Positions 55,100 to 63,930 are shown, numbered from the stretch's first letter. The stretch is 64,000 bases of DNA from Pediococcus ethanolidurans (GCF_001437405.1 NZ_JQBY01000004.1:1-64000); one strand, 5' to 3'. Translations and numbers: made by a program. Notes: generated by a model from the sequence alone, not told the origin.

Positions 55100-55333
55100 T
55101 TAATCTTCAATTTTAATGGCAATTTTTCCGCCAGCACGACTGACAATTTCGTCCAACGTTTTAAAGGAAACATTGGCACGGCCACTTTCCATTCGGGCAA
55201 TTTGTGATTGTCGTTTACCAGCCTTTTCTGCTAATTGTGTTTGTGTAAATCCATTTCGAATTCGAAATTGCACTAACTCCTTAGCTACTTGAACCTTAAT
55301 TCCTTCTTCACTTGTCATTACTTGCTTATCCAT
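55100..55333 (-). CDS. XRE-family small DNA-binding protein
   Basis: This 77-aa protein is mostly one helix-turn-helix domain (RIRNGFTQTQLAEKAGKRQSQIARMESG, about 29-56). The layout recalls antitoxins of the HigA/RelB-associated type, but no toxin gene is next to it. It lies about 27 nt after the HAD hydrolase gene on the same strand and is probably co-transcribed with it. Confidence 0.8.
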   Translation of the reverse strand: MDKQVMTSEEGIKVQVAKELVQFRIRNGFTQTQLAEKAGKRQSQIARMESGRANVSFKTLDEIVSRAGGKIAIKIED

Positions 55334-55360
55334 CGTTGCTCCTCCATTTAACTAACTATT

Positions 55361-55981
55361 TTATAAAATTTTTAATAGATCTAACGGTTCCTCAAAAATA
55401 TACTCTGCGTCGCTAAAATCCGCATTCGGGATTGCACCCCATTTAGCATTCCCAAAATCAATACCCGCCGCATGAGCTGCTTGCATATCATACTGGGCAT
55501 CCCCAACATACAAGAATTGATCTTTAGTAAACTGTGGAAATTTTTTCATACCTGCAATTAATGGTTCAGGATGTGGTTTGTGCTGTTTAGTATCCTCCGC
55601 AACCACAACCTGATCTGTAAATTTAGTAAATTCGTATTGAGCAACCTGTGTCTGCCAACCATATTTTGTTTTTGAAGTTACAATACCAATTCTTACAGCT
55701 AAATTTTGTAACGCCTCAAACAAGGTCGTCACACCAGAAAACTCTTCTACTAAATTCTGATGACGAAGAAATTCTTTGCCATATTCTTGAACCGTTTGTT
55801 TCGGATCGGGGGAACCTAATTTTTTAAAAATTTCTACCGCCGATAAGCCCATTAATTGCCGTGCTTGTTGCTTTGATACCGGAATTGATAAACGATCAAA
55901 AACTGCTTTTTCGGTCTCCCACACGGCCTTATCAGTTCTCAATAGTGTATTATCCACATCAAATAGAATAACTTTATACAT
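55361..55981 (-). CDS. HAD-superfamily hydrolase
   Basis: This 206-aa enzyme has the HAD motifs FDVDNTLLRT (nucleophile Asp, acid/base Asp), a C1 cap, TSKTKYGWQ (motif II-like) and GDAQYDMQAA with the metal-binding Asp. It is a phosphoglycolate-phosphatase-like phosphatase; the substrate is not clear. The ATG at 55979-55981 is 6 nt from GAGGGGGG. It precedes the XRE gene. Confidence 0.85.
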   Translation of the reverse strand: MYKVILFDVDNTLLRTDKAVWETEKAVFDRLSIPVSKQQARQLMGLSAVEIFKKLGSPDPKQTVQEYGKEFLRHQNLVEEFSGVTTLFEALQNLAVRIGIVTSKTKYGWQTQVAQYEFTKFTDQVVVAEDTKQHKPHPEPLIAGMKKFPQFTKDQFLYVGDAQYDMQAAHAAGIDFGNAKWGAIPNADFSDAEYIFEEPLDLLKIL

Positions 55982-56098
55982 ATCTAGCCCCCCTCTTCTT
56001 TTTAATGAAACAAACAATGCATTATATCATAAGAAAGCGATTTCTCTCAATGGCATTTTTAAAATTTTCCCTTATTATTATAAATTTACGCTATCTTT

Positions 56099-56172
56099 AA
56101 AAAAAACTAGCGAAAGTTAGCCATCAAAATAGCTCTGCTATCTCAATTTCAACTTTCCCCAGTTTTTTAGTT
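56099..56172 (-). terminator. Terminator of the YhgE gene
   Basis: An outer AAAAAACT/AGTTTTTT and an inner GAAAGTT/AACTTTC stem flank about 35 nt of loop, with T-rich ends, right after the YhgE stop codon. Confidence 0.7.
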
Positions 56173-56175
56173 TTA

Positions 56176-59100
56176 TTAATCTTTTACATGATTCAATCCA
56201 AATTTAGTTTGTGGTGAAACAAAAAAATAAATTGCACCAATTACAATTGGATAAAGTAACACAATCAAGCTTTGCAACAACATGCCGTTACCAACCCCAT
56301 TAATTGCGTAATTAAATGCGCTCATTGCGTGAGTGACTGGTAATAACTCTGAGATTGCTTGATATACATTGGTCAGCATCGAAGTCGGAAGTAAGACGCC
56401 CGCTAATTGAACAAGCATCAAAACTAAGGAGAACAGAATTCCCGGTGCGCCAAACAATAAATCAATAAAGACACACAGTGCTGTGAAGCTTACGGCACTG
56501 ACTGTTGCTGCGACCACTAGTTCAACCGGATGAATAACCTGAATTCCATCAATCGCAATAAAGGCAAGCACACCGACTACTTGAAGAAGCGTTAGGAGAA
56601 GCAACATATTATTTGAAAGACCGAAGCCATTATGCCGATGACCTTTTCGACGCGCATATTGTCCCAACTGATTAAGAATAGCAGCAATGAATAAGATCAT
56701 TGCAATAACCAGTGGTGCAAACATATTCTTCACTGAACCAACCGAGTCTAATGTTTGAACTTGGTTAACCGGATTAACAAAATGGTTAACATTTTCAGGT
56801 TCAGCATTCACATTTTGAACCTGTTGAGCACCATCTTGAAGCTTAGAGTTTAACAAACCAATTCCTGCCGTTGCTGTTTTCAACCCACTTTGAACCTGAT
56901 CAGAACCACTTGCCAGTTTATCAGCACCTGATTTACCTTCTTTAGCACCAGATTCCAACTGACTAGCCCCGCTAGTTAATTGCGAACTAGCATTGGTTAA
57001 CTTCGTGCCACCTGCGGCTAGTTTATTTGCACCTGTTGATAACTGATTAACACCACTAACTAAAGTGGGAACCTGTCCATTCAATGTTTGCAAACCAGAA
57101 CTTAATTGTTGTGAACCAGAATTCAGTTTAGATGAATTATTTTTTAAAGTTGTCAATCCAGTAGTTAATTTGCTTGAACCAGAAGTTAATTGACTAACTC
57201 CGCTAATTAAACTAGGAACTTGACTATTTAAACTTGAAAGACCGGTTGTCACTTGACTAGAACCATTGCTGAGTTTCGTAACCCCACTCGTCAAACTTGG
57301 TACTTGGCTGTTTAATGAACCTAACCCCGTTTGCAGTTGCGTAGCTCCGGCAGTTAACTCACTGTTATTAGCGGTAAGTTGGGCAGCACCCTGGCTGGCT
57401 GAACTAACCCCAGCAGTGTACTTGGAAACACCAGTTGTGTATGTGGTTACACCTGAGACAAGTGAATTTTCACCATTAACTTGGCTGTTTAACTGTTTGA
57501 CACCTGCTGTAAATTCTTTAAAATCATTCAAGTTATCACTTAACGTTGGTAACTGTTTTTCAAGTGATTCCAAGGTCTGAACGGTTGTATCACTCATCAG
57601 TGGCGAAGCTAATAAATCATTAGCCTGACTAACCACACTGCTCAAGCTAGAGAGTGCCGTTGTGGTACTACTGTCAATATTGAGCTTGCCTAACGTTGTG
57701 GCTAATCCACTAATTTTTTCTTTCGCACTGCTTAAACTTTGTAAACTAGTGCCAGTTGCCGCAATTTCTTTAGCAGAAGCGGCCGCATTTGTGGCACCAT
57801 CAGCTGCAGAACTTTTAGCTTCTGTAAGCTTGGCTTTATCAGTATCACTCAATTTTGATGTATCGACATCGCTTAAAAGAGTTGCTACCTTTTGACTATC
57901 CGTTGCCGAAGTTTTGGCTTTGGTTGCTGCATCAGTTAGTGCACTTGAAGCACTATCCAAACTGGAAAAGGCACTGTTAACATCGGATAAACTGCTTTGT
58001 GCATCACTTAATTCGGATAGCACACTGCTCAAACTCGAAAGTTGTTTCAAAGCAGGTGCCAACGCCTGGAGTTTAGTCTGTAATTGTTGTGCACTTTCAA
58101 TTGTGGTTGGCGCATCCTTCAAGCTCTCCATAGCAGTTGAATCAGTTTCTAACAATTGTTGCATCTCCGCAATCTGCTCATTTGCCTGATCTGCAGCCGA
58201 ATTTAATTGACTCACACCTGCTGATAACTGGGTTGCACTGCTAAGTAACGAAGTCGATCCATTATTTAGCGTGTCAGAGCTAGCACTCAAAGTGCTCAAA
58301 CCACCATTTAGTGAGCTTACGCCATCGGTATAAGAGTTAATACCACTTGTTAGGCTCTTTGACCCCGTACTGAGTTGACCAACACCAGATGCCAACTCAC
58401 CCGTTTTACCAGATAAAGTTTTCAACCCTGCCGTGACCTGTGAAGAACCATTAAACAGTCGCAAAACACCCAAAGGCAAAGCGGCCGTTTTACTAGAAAG
58501 TTGGGCTAATCCCGTGCTAAGTTGAGTAGCACCGGACTGCGTCTTTGCCACGCCCGCAGTATAGCTTTGAACACCAGTATTCAACTGACTAGCACCAGTT
58601 GTTAATTTTTGAACGCCACTAGCCAGGGGAGCCGTTTTAGATTTCATTTCACTCAAGCCACTTGCCAATGCCTTGCTACCGGATGCCATGGTATCCACAC
58701 CTGCCGCATAAGTATTAATGCCATCACTTAATTGCTTGGTCCCACTCTCAAAAGTGATCATGCTAGTTGCTAAAACGTGCAAATTACGATCAACTTTGGC
58801 ATTACCATCCTTAAGTTGTACCACTCCGTTCTTTAATTTCTTCACACCGTTTGAACCACTTTTTATTCCAGTTCCTAGTTTGTTAATTGAAGAAAGCAAC
58901 GTTTTGTCATATGATTTTTGAACGCTAGATACGACTTCATTTTTTACCTGACTCGCAACTTGTTCATTAATTACCTGTGATACATAACTATTATGTTTAG
59001 ATAGCTTAATTTTTAAGTTACTGGTTTTAGGCGTCTTATCCAAAGCCGTGGTAATATTTTGCGAAAAGTTCTTTGGAATCGTAATGGTCATTAAGTAATG

Positions 59101-59388
59101 GCCATTTTTCAATTCTCTTTTTGCTTTTGCAGCTGAAACAAAATGCCATTTAACTTGATCGTTATGACTTAAATTCTGAATTACTTGCTTTCCAGCACTA
59201 ACATCGGTATTTTGAAACTTGGCCGATTTATCATTGTTAACAACCGCCACATTGGTATTGGTTGTATGTGCCTCCTGCGAAGAATTAATGTACCTGAAAA
59301 TAAGACCAGTTAATAAAATTGGAACTAAAAGGGCTAATATCAAAAAACTCCATCGTTTCGTTCGCGGATTCCAATTCTTAAAAATCAT
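56176..59388 (-). CDS. YhgE/Pip domain membrane protein
   Basis: This very large protein of about 1070 aa has one N-terminal transmembrane helix, a long extracellular coiled region of hundreds of short repeats (patterns such as SGVxxLxxGxxxLxxG, roughly residues 150-860), and five C-terminal transmembrane helices with an ABC-2-like layout. It fits YhgE/Pip (phage infection protein) proteins. In lactococci Pip is a phage receptor; related proteins help type VII secretion. I start at 59386-59388 after AGGAG. The repeats generate many false ORFs in other frames. Confidence 0.88.
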   Translation of the reverse strand: MIFKNWNPRTKRWSFLILALLVPILLTGLIFRYINSSQEAHTTNTNVAVVNNDKSAKFQNTDVSAGKQVIQNLSHNDQVKWHFVSAAKAKRELKNGHYLMTITIPKNFSQNITTALDKTPKTSNLKIKLSKHNSYVSQVINEQVASQVKNEVVSSVQKSYDKTLLSSINKLGTGIKSGSNGVKKLKNGVVQLKDGNAKVDRNLHVLATSMITFESGTKQLSDGINTYAAGVDTMASGSKALASGLSEMKSKTAPLASGVQKLTTGASQLNTGVQSYTAGVAKTQSGATQLSTGLAQLSSKTAALPLGVLRLFNGSSQVTAGLKTLSGKTGELASGVGQLSTGSKSLTSGINSYTDGVSSLNGGLSTLSASSDTLNNGSTSLLSSATQLSAGVSQLNSAADQANEQIAEMQQLLETDSTAMESLKDAPTTIESAQQLQTKLQALAPALKQLSSLSSVLSELSDAQSSLSDVNSAFSSLDSASSALTDAATKAKTSATDSQKVATLLSDVDTSKLSDTDKAKLTEAKSSAADGATNAAASAKEIAATGTSLQSLSSAKEKISGLATTLGKLNIDSSTTTALSSLSSVVSQANDLLASPLMSDTTVQTLESLEKQLPTLSDNLNDFKEFTAGVKQLNSQVNGENSLVSGVTTYTTGVSKYTAGVSSASQGAAQLTANNSELTAGATQLQTGLGSLNSQVPSLTSGVTKLSNGSSQVTTGLSSLNSQVPSLISGVSQLTSGSSKLTTGLTTLKNNSSKLNSGSQQLSSGLQTLNGQVPTLVSGVNQLSTGANKLAAGGTKLTNASSQLTSGASQLESGAKEGKSGADKLASGSDQVQSGLKTATAGIGLLNSKLQDGAQQVQNVNAEPENVNHFVNPVNQVQTLDSVGSVKNMFAPLVIAMILFIAAILNQLGQYARRKGHRHNGFGLSNNMLLLLTLLQVVGVLAFIAIDGIQVIHPVELVVAATVSAVSFTALCVFIDLLFGAPGILFSLVLMLVQLAGVLLPTSMLTNVYQAISELLPVTHAMSAFNYAINGVGNGMLLQSLIVLLYPIVIGAIYFFVSPQTKFGLNHVKD

Positions 59389-59507
59389 CTCTTTGCCATC
59401 TCCTGTGTTATTCACGTATTCAAAAATCACTTACAAATAAAAACTTTAATATTCGCTAAAGAAACCGTCAAAGGCAACTTTTTTTCAAAAAAATAATTTA
59501 AACCAAA

Positions 59508-59553
59508 AAAAATAGCTCAAAACCCTAATTAGATAAGGCCTTAAACTATTTTT
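59508..59553 (-). terminator. Candidate terminator of the C26 gene
   Basis: AAATAG/CTATTT ends frame a loose stem with T8 on the minus strand. A second small hairpin (GCACCAT with ATGGGTGT, 59581-59609) lies closer to the gene and may also serve. Confidence 0.5.
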
Positions 59554-59671
59554 AAAATTATTCGTTAATATTTTGTAAAAGCACCATAAAACTCACTATT
59601 CATGGGTGTTTTAAGCAATTTTTCGATAAGAAGTGACAAAGCGATTGATTTGAAACATAAAATTATTCAAT

Positions 59672-60391
59672 TTACTTGAAAAAAGTGAGATATTTGGTAA
59701 AAATTGCGCGCATTTCTGGTCGCTTCAGCATCATTTCCGGATGCCACTGAATTCCTAATAAGGGCTGATCAGCGTCAGTTGGCTGAACTGCTTCAATCAC
59801 ACCATCATCTGCCCAGGCGGCTTTTTTCAAAGGTTGCGCCAGTTTGGCAATCATTTGATGATGTAATGAATTTACCGAAACTCTTTTTCCTAATATTTTT
59901 TGTAGCTCACCTTCAACTTGAACTTCATGGGTTGCCACGTTACCACGAATTTCAGGTGCTTGATCATGCTCAACCAGCACTGAACGGGTCATTAAGGTTT
60001 GGTCTTGATACAACGTCCCACCTAACGCCACATTAATTAACTGAACTCCCCGACAAATGCCAAGAATTGGCTTATGCGCATCCCAGGCCAAGTTAAACAA
60101 AGCTAATTCAAATTGGTCACGTTTTAGGGAAGTTTCTTTGAGTAATGGATTAGGTTCTTGCCCATACAAACTTGGCGTTACATCTTGCCCACCAGGTAAA
60201 AATAAGCCATCAATCGTCCTAAAATAATCTTTCGCCATGCTTTCGGTCTGGATTGGGATGACAACGGGCAGTCCGCCGGCTTGTACAATGGCTTCAATAT
60301 TTCCCTGAAAAGTGTATGTTGCCCGATTATGATAAAACAGCTCGGAATCCTTCGTAAATAAATTTCCGACAATGCCAATTCTTGGTTTCAT
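59672..60391 (-). CDS. Gamma-glutamyl-gamma-aminobutyrate hydrolase-like protein 2
   Basis: This 239-aa C26 hydrolase is a paralogue of the one at 19891-20619. The triad lies at the same positions: Cys113 in GICRG, His217 and Glu219 in QWHPE. It probably cleaves a gamma-glutamyl amide in the cytosol. Unlike the first copy it has no permease partner; it is a single gene directly followed upstream by the foldback repeat. Confidence 0.87.
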   Translation of the reverse strand: MKPRIGIVGNLFTKDSELFYHNRATYTFQGNIEAIVQAGGLPVVIPIQTESMAKDYFRTIDGLFLPGGQDVTPSLYGQEPNPLLKETSLKRDQFELALFNLAWDAHKPILGICRGVQLINVALGGTLYQDQTLMTRSVLVEHDQAPEIRGNVATHEVQVEGELQKILGKRVSVNSLHHQMIAKLAQPLKKAAWADDGVIEAVQPTDADQPLLGIQWHPEMMLKRPEMRAIFTKYLTFFK

Positions 60392-60409
60392 TTTTTTACC
60401 TCACTTATG

Positions 60410-60845
60410 TAGTTAAAGATTGAAACTACCAAAACGATTCCAGTAACTGGCGTTAAACGTTTAGTTCATGAAAAGTGGTTTAACTGCCGTCCTGCGGCTC
60501 GCCTGGTCTGGAACGGGATGGGCACGAGACCAATCGCCTCTGGACTAAGAACGTTTGATGCTTCAATAATGCTCAGCAACACTGATATAATAACTTTTAT
60601 ATCGATGTATTGATTGCAAAAATTAGACTTAGTCTGGAAGCAAATGGGCTCAGTAGTGACATTTATCTTAGCGGGCTTCGCTTAGATAAAGGCAGAGCTT
60701 AGAGACGTGTTTTTCGGCTCTAAGTCGTGCCCACTACGTTCCAACCCAAATTTGCTGGAAGACGGCATTCTAATCTAATCTTGTTACCATGAACACTTTT
60801 CTATCAGGCAACGAGACGTGTTTTTGTAGTTTCAACCTTTAGTTA
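60410..60845 (+). repeat. Large foldback element, copy B (436 bp)
   Basis: The terminal inverted repeats are TAGTTAAAGATTGAAACTAC and GTAGTTTCAACCTTTAGTTA (17 of 20 pair). Inside, TGCCGTC (60485) pairs with GACGGCA (60761). Also GGAACGGGATGGGCACGA (60510) pairs with TCGTGCCCACTACGTTCC (60725) at 15 of 18 positions. Local hairpins TTTATCTTAGCG/CGCTTAGATAAA and CTTAGAG/CTCTAAG fill the middle. It could fold into one long structured RNA or cruciform. No ORF of note is present. Confidence 0.88.
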
Positions 60846-60851
60846 TGTAGA

Positions 60852-60898
60852 CAAAAACACCAATTCTATGCCGCTCGCTTGGCAAAAAAATCGGTGTC
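60852..60898 (-). terminator. oppA terminator
   Basis: ACACCAATT pairs with AATCGGTGT (one wobble), with TGCC/GGCA inside, followed by a T run on the minus strand, just past the oppA stop. Confidence 0.65.
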
Positions 60899-60983
60899 TT
60901 TGACAATGCTTGTTCGTTTAATTATTTTGTTTGGTGAAAAATCACAGTCGTTTTTTACCACCTAAGAAATGTAAATTAGTCGA

Positions 60984-62636
60984 CTATTTGTTAATGTACG
61001 CCGTCTTATAATTCCACTGTGTACCAGCTGTGTTGTGAATAACTCCCTTAACCTTTGGATTGATTAAGAACGAGTAATTTGTTTGATAGAGTGGCGCAAT
61101 GGCAGCCTCTTTAACGACCAATTGATCAGCTTTAATCATGTCTGCCCACCGTTTATTCTTATTGTTAGCATCTGCGTTTTGAGCTTTATCGATCAATTTA
61201 TCGTAGCTACTATTACTCCATTTACCATAGTTATAACCACTGTTAGTTGTTAAGATCTGTAAGTGGGAAATTGGGTCGGTAAAGTCTGCACCCCATCCAG
61301 AAACATAGATATCAAAATCACCTTTGGAAGCGCGAGAGTAAGCCACCTTATCTGGAATATTAACCAGATTTACTTTCATTCCTGGTAATTTATTTTGTAG
61401 TTGTACTTGGAAATATTCAGAAATATTTTTATCATCATTATCATTTGTAGACATCAAAGTTATAGTTAACGACTTAGCCCCAATTTCTTTCAAGCCTTGT
61501 TTCCAAAGCTTTTCAGCCTTAGTACTATCGTAATCAACGGTTCCCTTAAGATAAGCTTCTTTGGCAAAGTCCTGTCCAGTTTTAGGATTATTCGCCAAGT
61601 TAGTTGGTACAAACCCTTTTGGAGTCGTTGAAGCATCCCCAATAACCTTATTAATTAACTGTTTACGATTTACCGCTAATGAAATTGCCTGACGGATATG
61701 CTTATTGTTCATAGCTTTTCGTACTTTTGAGTTAGATGCTTTAAAGTTAAAAGCTAAGAAACGCGTAATACTATATGGCACTGTCTGATAATCGGCGTTG
61801 TTCTTGTAATTTTTAATTTGGGTACTTGAAAGTTGTGCCATGTCTAATTTCTTAGATTGATACAAACTCAAAATTGTTGAAGGATTTTCATTAACAGAAT
61901 AGTTAATTCTACTTAATTTAACTTTACTCTTATCCCAATACTGGTTGTTTTTAACAAATGACCAGTGATCATTGGTACCTTTCCAGCCAGTCATCTTGAA
62001 TGGGCCTGTGTATACCATGTATTTAGAAGTTGTGGCATACTTGCTGCCATACTTGTCAATTACTTTTTTACTTACTGGTGAGAACAATGGGTAGGTCATT
62101 AAAACCTTAAAGTAAGCAATTGGTTCATCTAACTTAACTACGAAAGTTTGTTTGTTAGGTGCAGAAACACCTAATTTTGAAGGACTCAACTTACCTGAAT
62201 TAATCTTATCAGCATTTTTGATTCCTGAGAATAAGTATGCATACTGTGATTTTGTATTTGGATTTAATGTTCGTTGCCAAGAGTAAACAAAATCTTGGGC
62301 TGTAATTTTTTGACCATTACTAAACTTCGCGTTCTTACGAATTTTAAACGTCCAAGTTTTGCCATCTTTTGAAACTGTGCCAGATGATGCTAATCCGGCA
62401 ATTGGTTTACCTTTATTGCCTAATCGGTAAAGACTTTCAAATACATTTCCTGTCTGCCCGTAACCTGTGGCCTTAGCAATATCAATCGTATCTAGTGGTG
62501 CATCGGCCGATAAATTAAGTACTTGCTTTGTTGCTAACTTCCCAGAACCACCTGTTGAGCTCTGACTACCGCATCCTGCCAACACCAATAATAGTGCGGC
62601 AGAAACGGTCGTTAAAATTGTCCATTTTTTCTTCAT
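60984..62636 (-). CDS. oppA: Oligopeptide-binding lipoprotein (OppA type)
   Basis: This 550-aa extracellular lipoprotein has a signal peptide with the lipobox VLAGCGSQ (Cys22) and the family-5 solute-binding fold, including the motif WTFKIRKNAKFSNGQKITAQDFVYSW. It captures oligopeptides for an Opp importer. No oppBCDF genes are nearby, so it is an orphan binding protein that uses a transporter elsewhere. The ATG follows GGGGAG. Confidence 0.92.
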   Translation of the reverse strand: MKKKWTILTTVSAALLLVLAGCGSQSSTGGSGKLATKQVLNLSADAPLDTIDIAKATGYGQTGNVFESLYRLGNKGKPIAGLASSGTVSKDGKTWTFKIRKNAKFSNGQKITAQDFVYSWQRTLNPNTKSQYAYLFSGIKNADKINSGKLSPSKLGVSAPNKQTFVVKLDEPIAYFKVLMTYPLFSPVSKKVIDKYGSKYATTSKYMVYTGPFKMTGWKGTNDHWSFVKNNQYWDKSKVKLSRINYSVNENPSTILSLYQSKKLDMAQLSSTQIKNYKNNADYQTVPYSITRFLAFNFKASNSKVRKAMNNKHIRQAISLAVNRKQLINKVIGDASTTPKGFVPTNLANNPKTGQDFAKEAYLKGTVDYDSTKAEKLWKQGLKEIGAKSLTITLMSTNDNDDKNISEYFQVQLQNKLPGMKVNLVNIPDKVAYSRASKGDFDIYVSGWGADFTDPISHLQILTTNSGYNYGKWSNSSYDKLIDKAQNADANNKNKRWADMIKADQLVVKEAAIAPLYQTNYSFLINPKVKGVIHNTAGTQWNYKTAYINK

Positions 62637-62782
62637 ATGCTTAAACTCCCCAAAAAATTATTTTAGAAATCTTCTTTATACTTCATAACGCGAATCTTTG
62701 TGCCTACTTTTGAATCATTTTTATTCCAACACGGACAACCTGGTGACATCCAGCATCACGCCCTTTCAAATACCAAACAAAA

Positions 62783-62817
62783 AAACCGACCAACTGCATT
62801 ACGCAATTAGCCGGTTT
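62783..62817 (-). terminator. Terminator of the cysteine-rich ORF
   Basis: AACCGGCTAATTGC pairs (with a few mismatches) with GCAGTTGGTCGGTT on the minus strand and is followed by T7. It lies about 23 nt after the stop of the small ORF. Confidence 0.85.
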
Positions 62818-62839
62818 CACTTTGACCTATGTTAAAAAA

Positions 62840-62947
62840 CTAGGCCCATTTTAGCGAAAGATAATTACAGTCTGCAGTTACACAAATAACCATGTTGTTT
62901 TGACAACATGCTGTACAACATTCAACTTGCATTCGTGTATTCGTCAT
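62840..62947 (-). CDS. Cysteine-rich 35-aa small protein
   Basis: The reading frame encodes 35 residues with six cysteines: a CCTACC cluster, then a CVTADC pair, ending in NYLSLKWA. AAAGGA lies 8 nt before the ATG, a 17-bp-spaced promoter (TTGACT/TAATCT) lies upstream, and a terminator follows. It is therefore a complete, independent transcription unit. I do not recognise a family. The C-x4-C-x-Y end recalls DUF1540 metal-binding proteins; a bacteriocin-like peptide is another possibility. Confidence 0.65.
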   Translation of the reverse strand: MTNTRMQVECCTACCQNNMVICVTADCNYLSLKWA

Positions 62948-62983
62948 AATTATCTTCCTTTCCGTTTGGTTATTCCAATACCT

Positions 62984-63012
62984 AGATTATCCAATTACTT
63001 ATTGTAAGTCAA
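62984..63012 (-). promoter_or_regulatory. Promoter of the cysteine-rich ORF
   Basis: On the minus strand TTGACT (63007-63012) and TAATCT (62984-62989) are exactly 17 bp apart, about 37 nt before the ATG. The -35 hexamer is nearly consensus. Confidence 0.65.
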
Positions 63013-63098
63013 GTAAAAATCAAATTTAATTGTTATTTATTTTGTAGACAATTGAATTTACCAAGTATAATTCCGTACCTAACAACTTTTTCGTATTT

Positions 63099-63126
63099 AA
63101 AAAACTTTATTCATTTGAATAAAGAT
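63099..63126 (-). terminator. Terminator of the toxin-antitoxin pair
   Basis: CTTTATTC pairs with GAATAAAG around a 4-nt loop and T6 follows on the minus strand, about 16 nt after the toxin stop. Confidence 0.75.
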
Positions 63127-63141
63127 CGAGGTGAATCTTTT

Positions 63142-63507
63142 TTACGAGTTTATTTTTGTAATATCAACTTGATGTACTTTAATAAATTGAGCCAGTCCAT
63201 AAATGTCTTCATCAGTCAAACTGCCAATTGGTTTCTGATGTTGAAATTCTTTAAAATCAATTGCGTATTGTTTATGAATATCAATATAAGATTGTTTTCG
63301 CAAACCCGCTTTTCGCCACAGTTTTATGGGATAGTAAACCTTTTTAATAAGCTTTGATTTTGTTTTGTCTTGACTTGTAATCTTAAAGATAAAAATTACC
63401 TTATTTCCACGGGCAACAACAAGTGCTGGACGATATTTGGCTTTATTTTGATCATCAAAAGGGACATTAACTAGAAATAATGTCATCGGTTTAATAGGCG
63501 TCATCAT
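63142..63507 (-). CDS. PemK/MazF-like toxin
   Basis: This protein of about 121 aa resembles PemK/MazF-type endoribonuclease toxins, with the early blocks FLVNVPFDDQNKAKYRPALVV and, later, a conserved Ser/Asp region. Such toxins cut mRNA when not held by the antitoxin. The ATG at 63505-63507 overlaps the end of the antitoxin gene, so translation is coupled. The pair has its own operator and terminator. Confidence 0.8.
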   Translation of the reverse strand: MMTPIKPMTLFLVNVPFDDQNKAKYRPALVVARGNKVIFIFKITSQDKTKSKLIKKVYYPIKLWRKAGLRKQSYIDIHKQYAIDFKEFQHQKPIGSLTDEDIYGLAQFIKVHQVDITKINS

Positions 63508-63778
63508 TGCCACTCATCCAAGCAGCAAAGTCAGGACTTTTTTTAGCATCTACTTTACCATCTTTATCTTTCACAACTTTTTCAACCGGAATTTCAGCAA
63601 TTAATTTTTGCCAATCATTGTCAGTTGGTAATTTATTAATTGTGAGTTGACCAAAATCATCTATTTTAAAATTAAGCTTATCACCTGAATTTAAATTCAT
63701 TTTTTTACGAATATCAGCAGGAATTACCACTTGCCCTCGACTCGATAATTTAGATGATTTGCTAGTTATAGTAGCCAT
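63491..63778 (-). CDS. AbrB/MazE-like antitoxin
   Basis: This 95-aa protein has an N-terminal AbrB/SpoVT-type swapped-hairpin DNA-binding domain (KLSSRGQVVIPADIRKKMNLNSGDKL, about 10-35) and an acidic C-terminal tail that would wrap the toxin. It is the first gene of a toxin-antitoxin operon and likely represses its own promoter. Start after GGAGG with 9 nt spacing. Confidence 0.85.
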   Translation of the reverse strand: MATITSKSSKLSSRGQVVIPADIRKKMNLNSGDKLNFKIDDFGQLTINKLPTDNDWQKLIAEIPVEKVVKDKDGKVDAKKSPDFAAWMSGNDDAY

Positions 63779-63839
63779 ATAGTATAACCTCCAATATTAA
63801 ATATTGCGTTGAATATCACTATAGATTATCAAGTAAGAT

Positions 63840-63853
63840 GTAAGACGTCTTAC
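63840..63853. promoter_or_regulatory. Palindromic operator of the toxin-antitoxin operon
   Basis: GTAAGACGTCTTAC is a perfect 14-bp palindrome, with an additional AAGTAAGA half-site beside it, about 62-75 nt before the antitoxin start. AbrB-type antitoxins bind such sequences. Confidence 0.5.
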
Positions 63854-63930
63854 TTCAGCAATATTGTAACATATGTTTTATAAATATAGTGCAAATACGC
63901 TTCTTCAAACAGACAACTGAAATTATTCAC
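63850..63930 (-). CDS. Possible 26-aa ORF upstream of the toxin-antitoxin operon
   Basis: A GTG start at 63928-63930 sits 5 nt from GAGGAGG and opens a 26-codon frame (begins NNFSCLFEEAY) ending in TAA at 63850. It is too short to judge, overlaps the palindromic operator, and could be a leader peptide, a gene fragment or chance. Confidence 0.2.
   Translation of the reverse strand: MNNFSCLFEEAYLHYIYKTYVTILLK

Noticed and set aside
57266-58921. Several plus-strand ORFs opposite the YhgE gene
   Set aside because: They are antisense to the repeat-rich YhgE coding sequence and have no ribosome binding sites.
63052-63357. 101-aa plus-strand ORF opposite the toxin gene
   Set aside because: It overlaps a well-supported toxin gene and its terminator on the other strand and has no good start signal.
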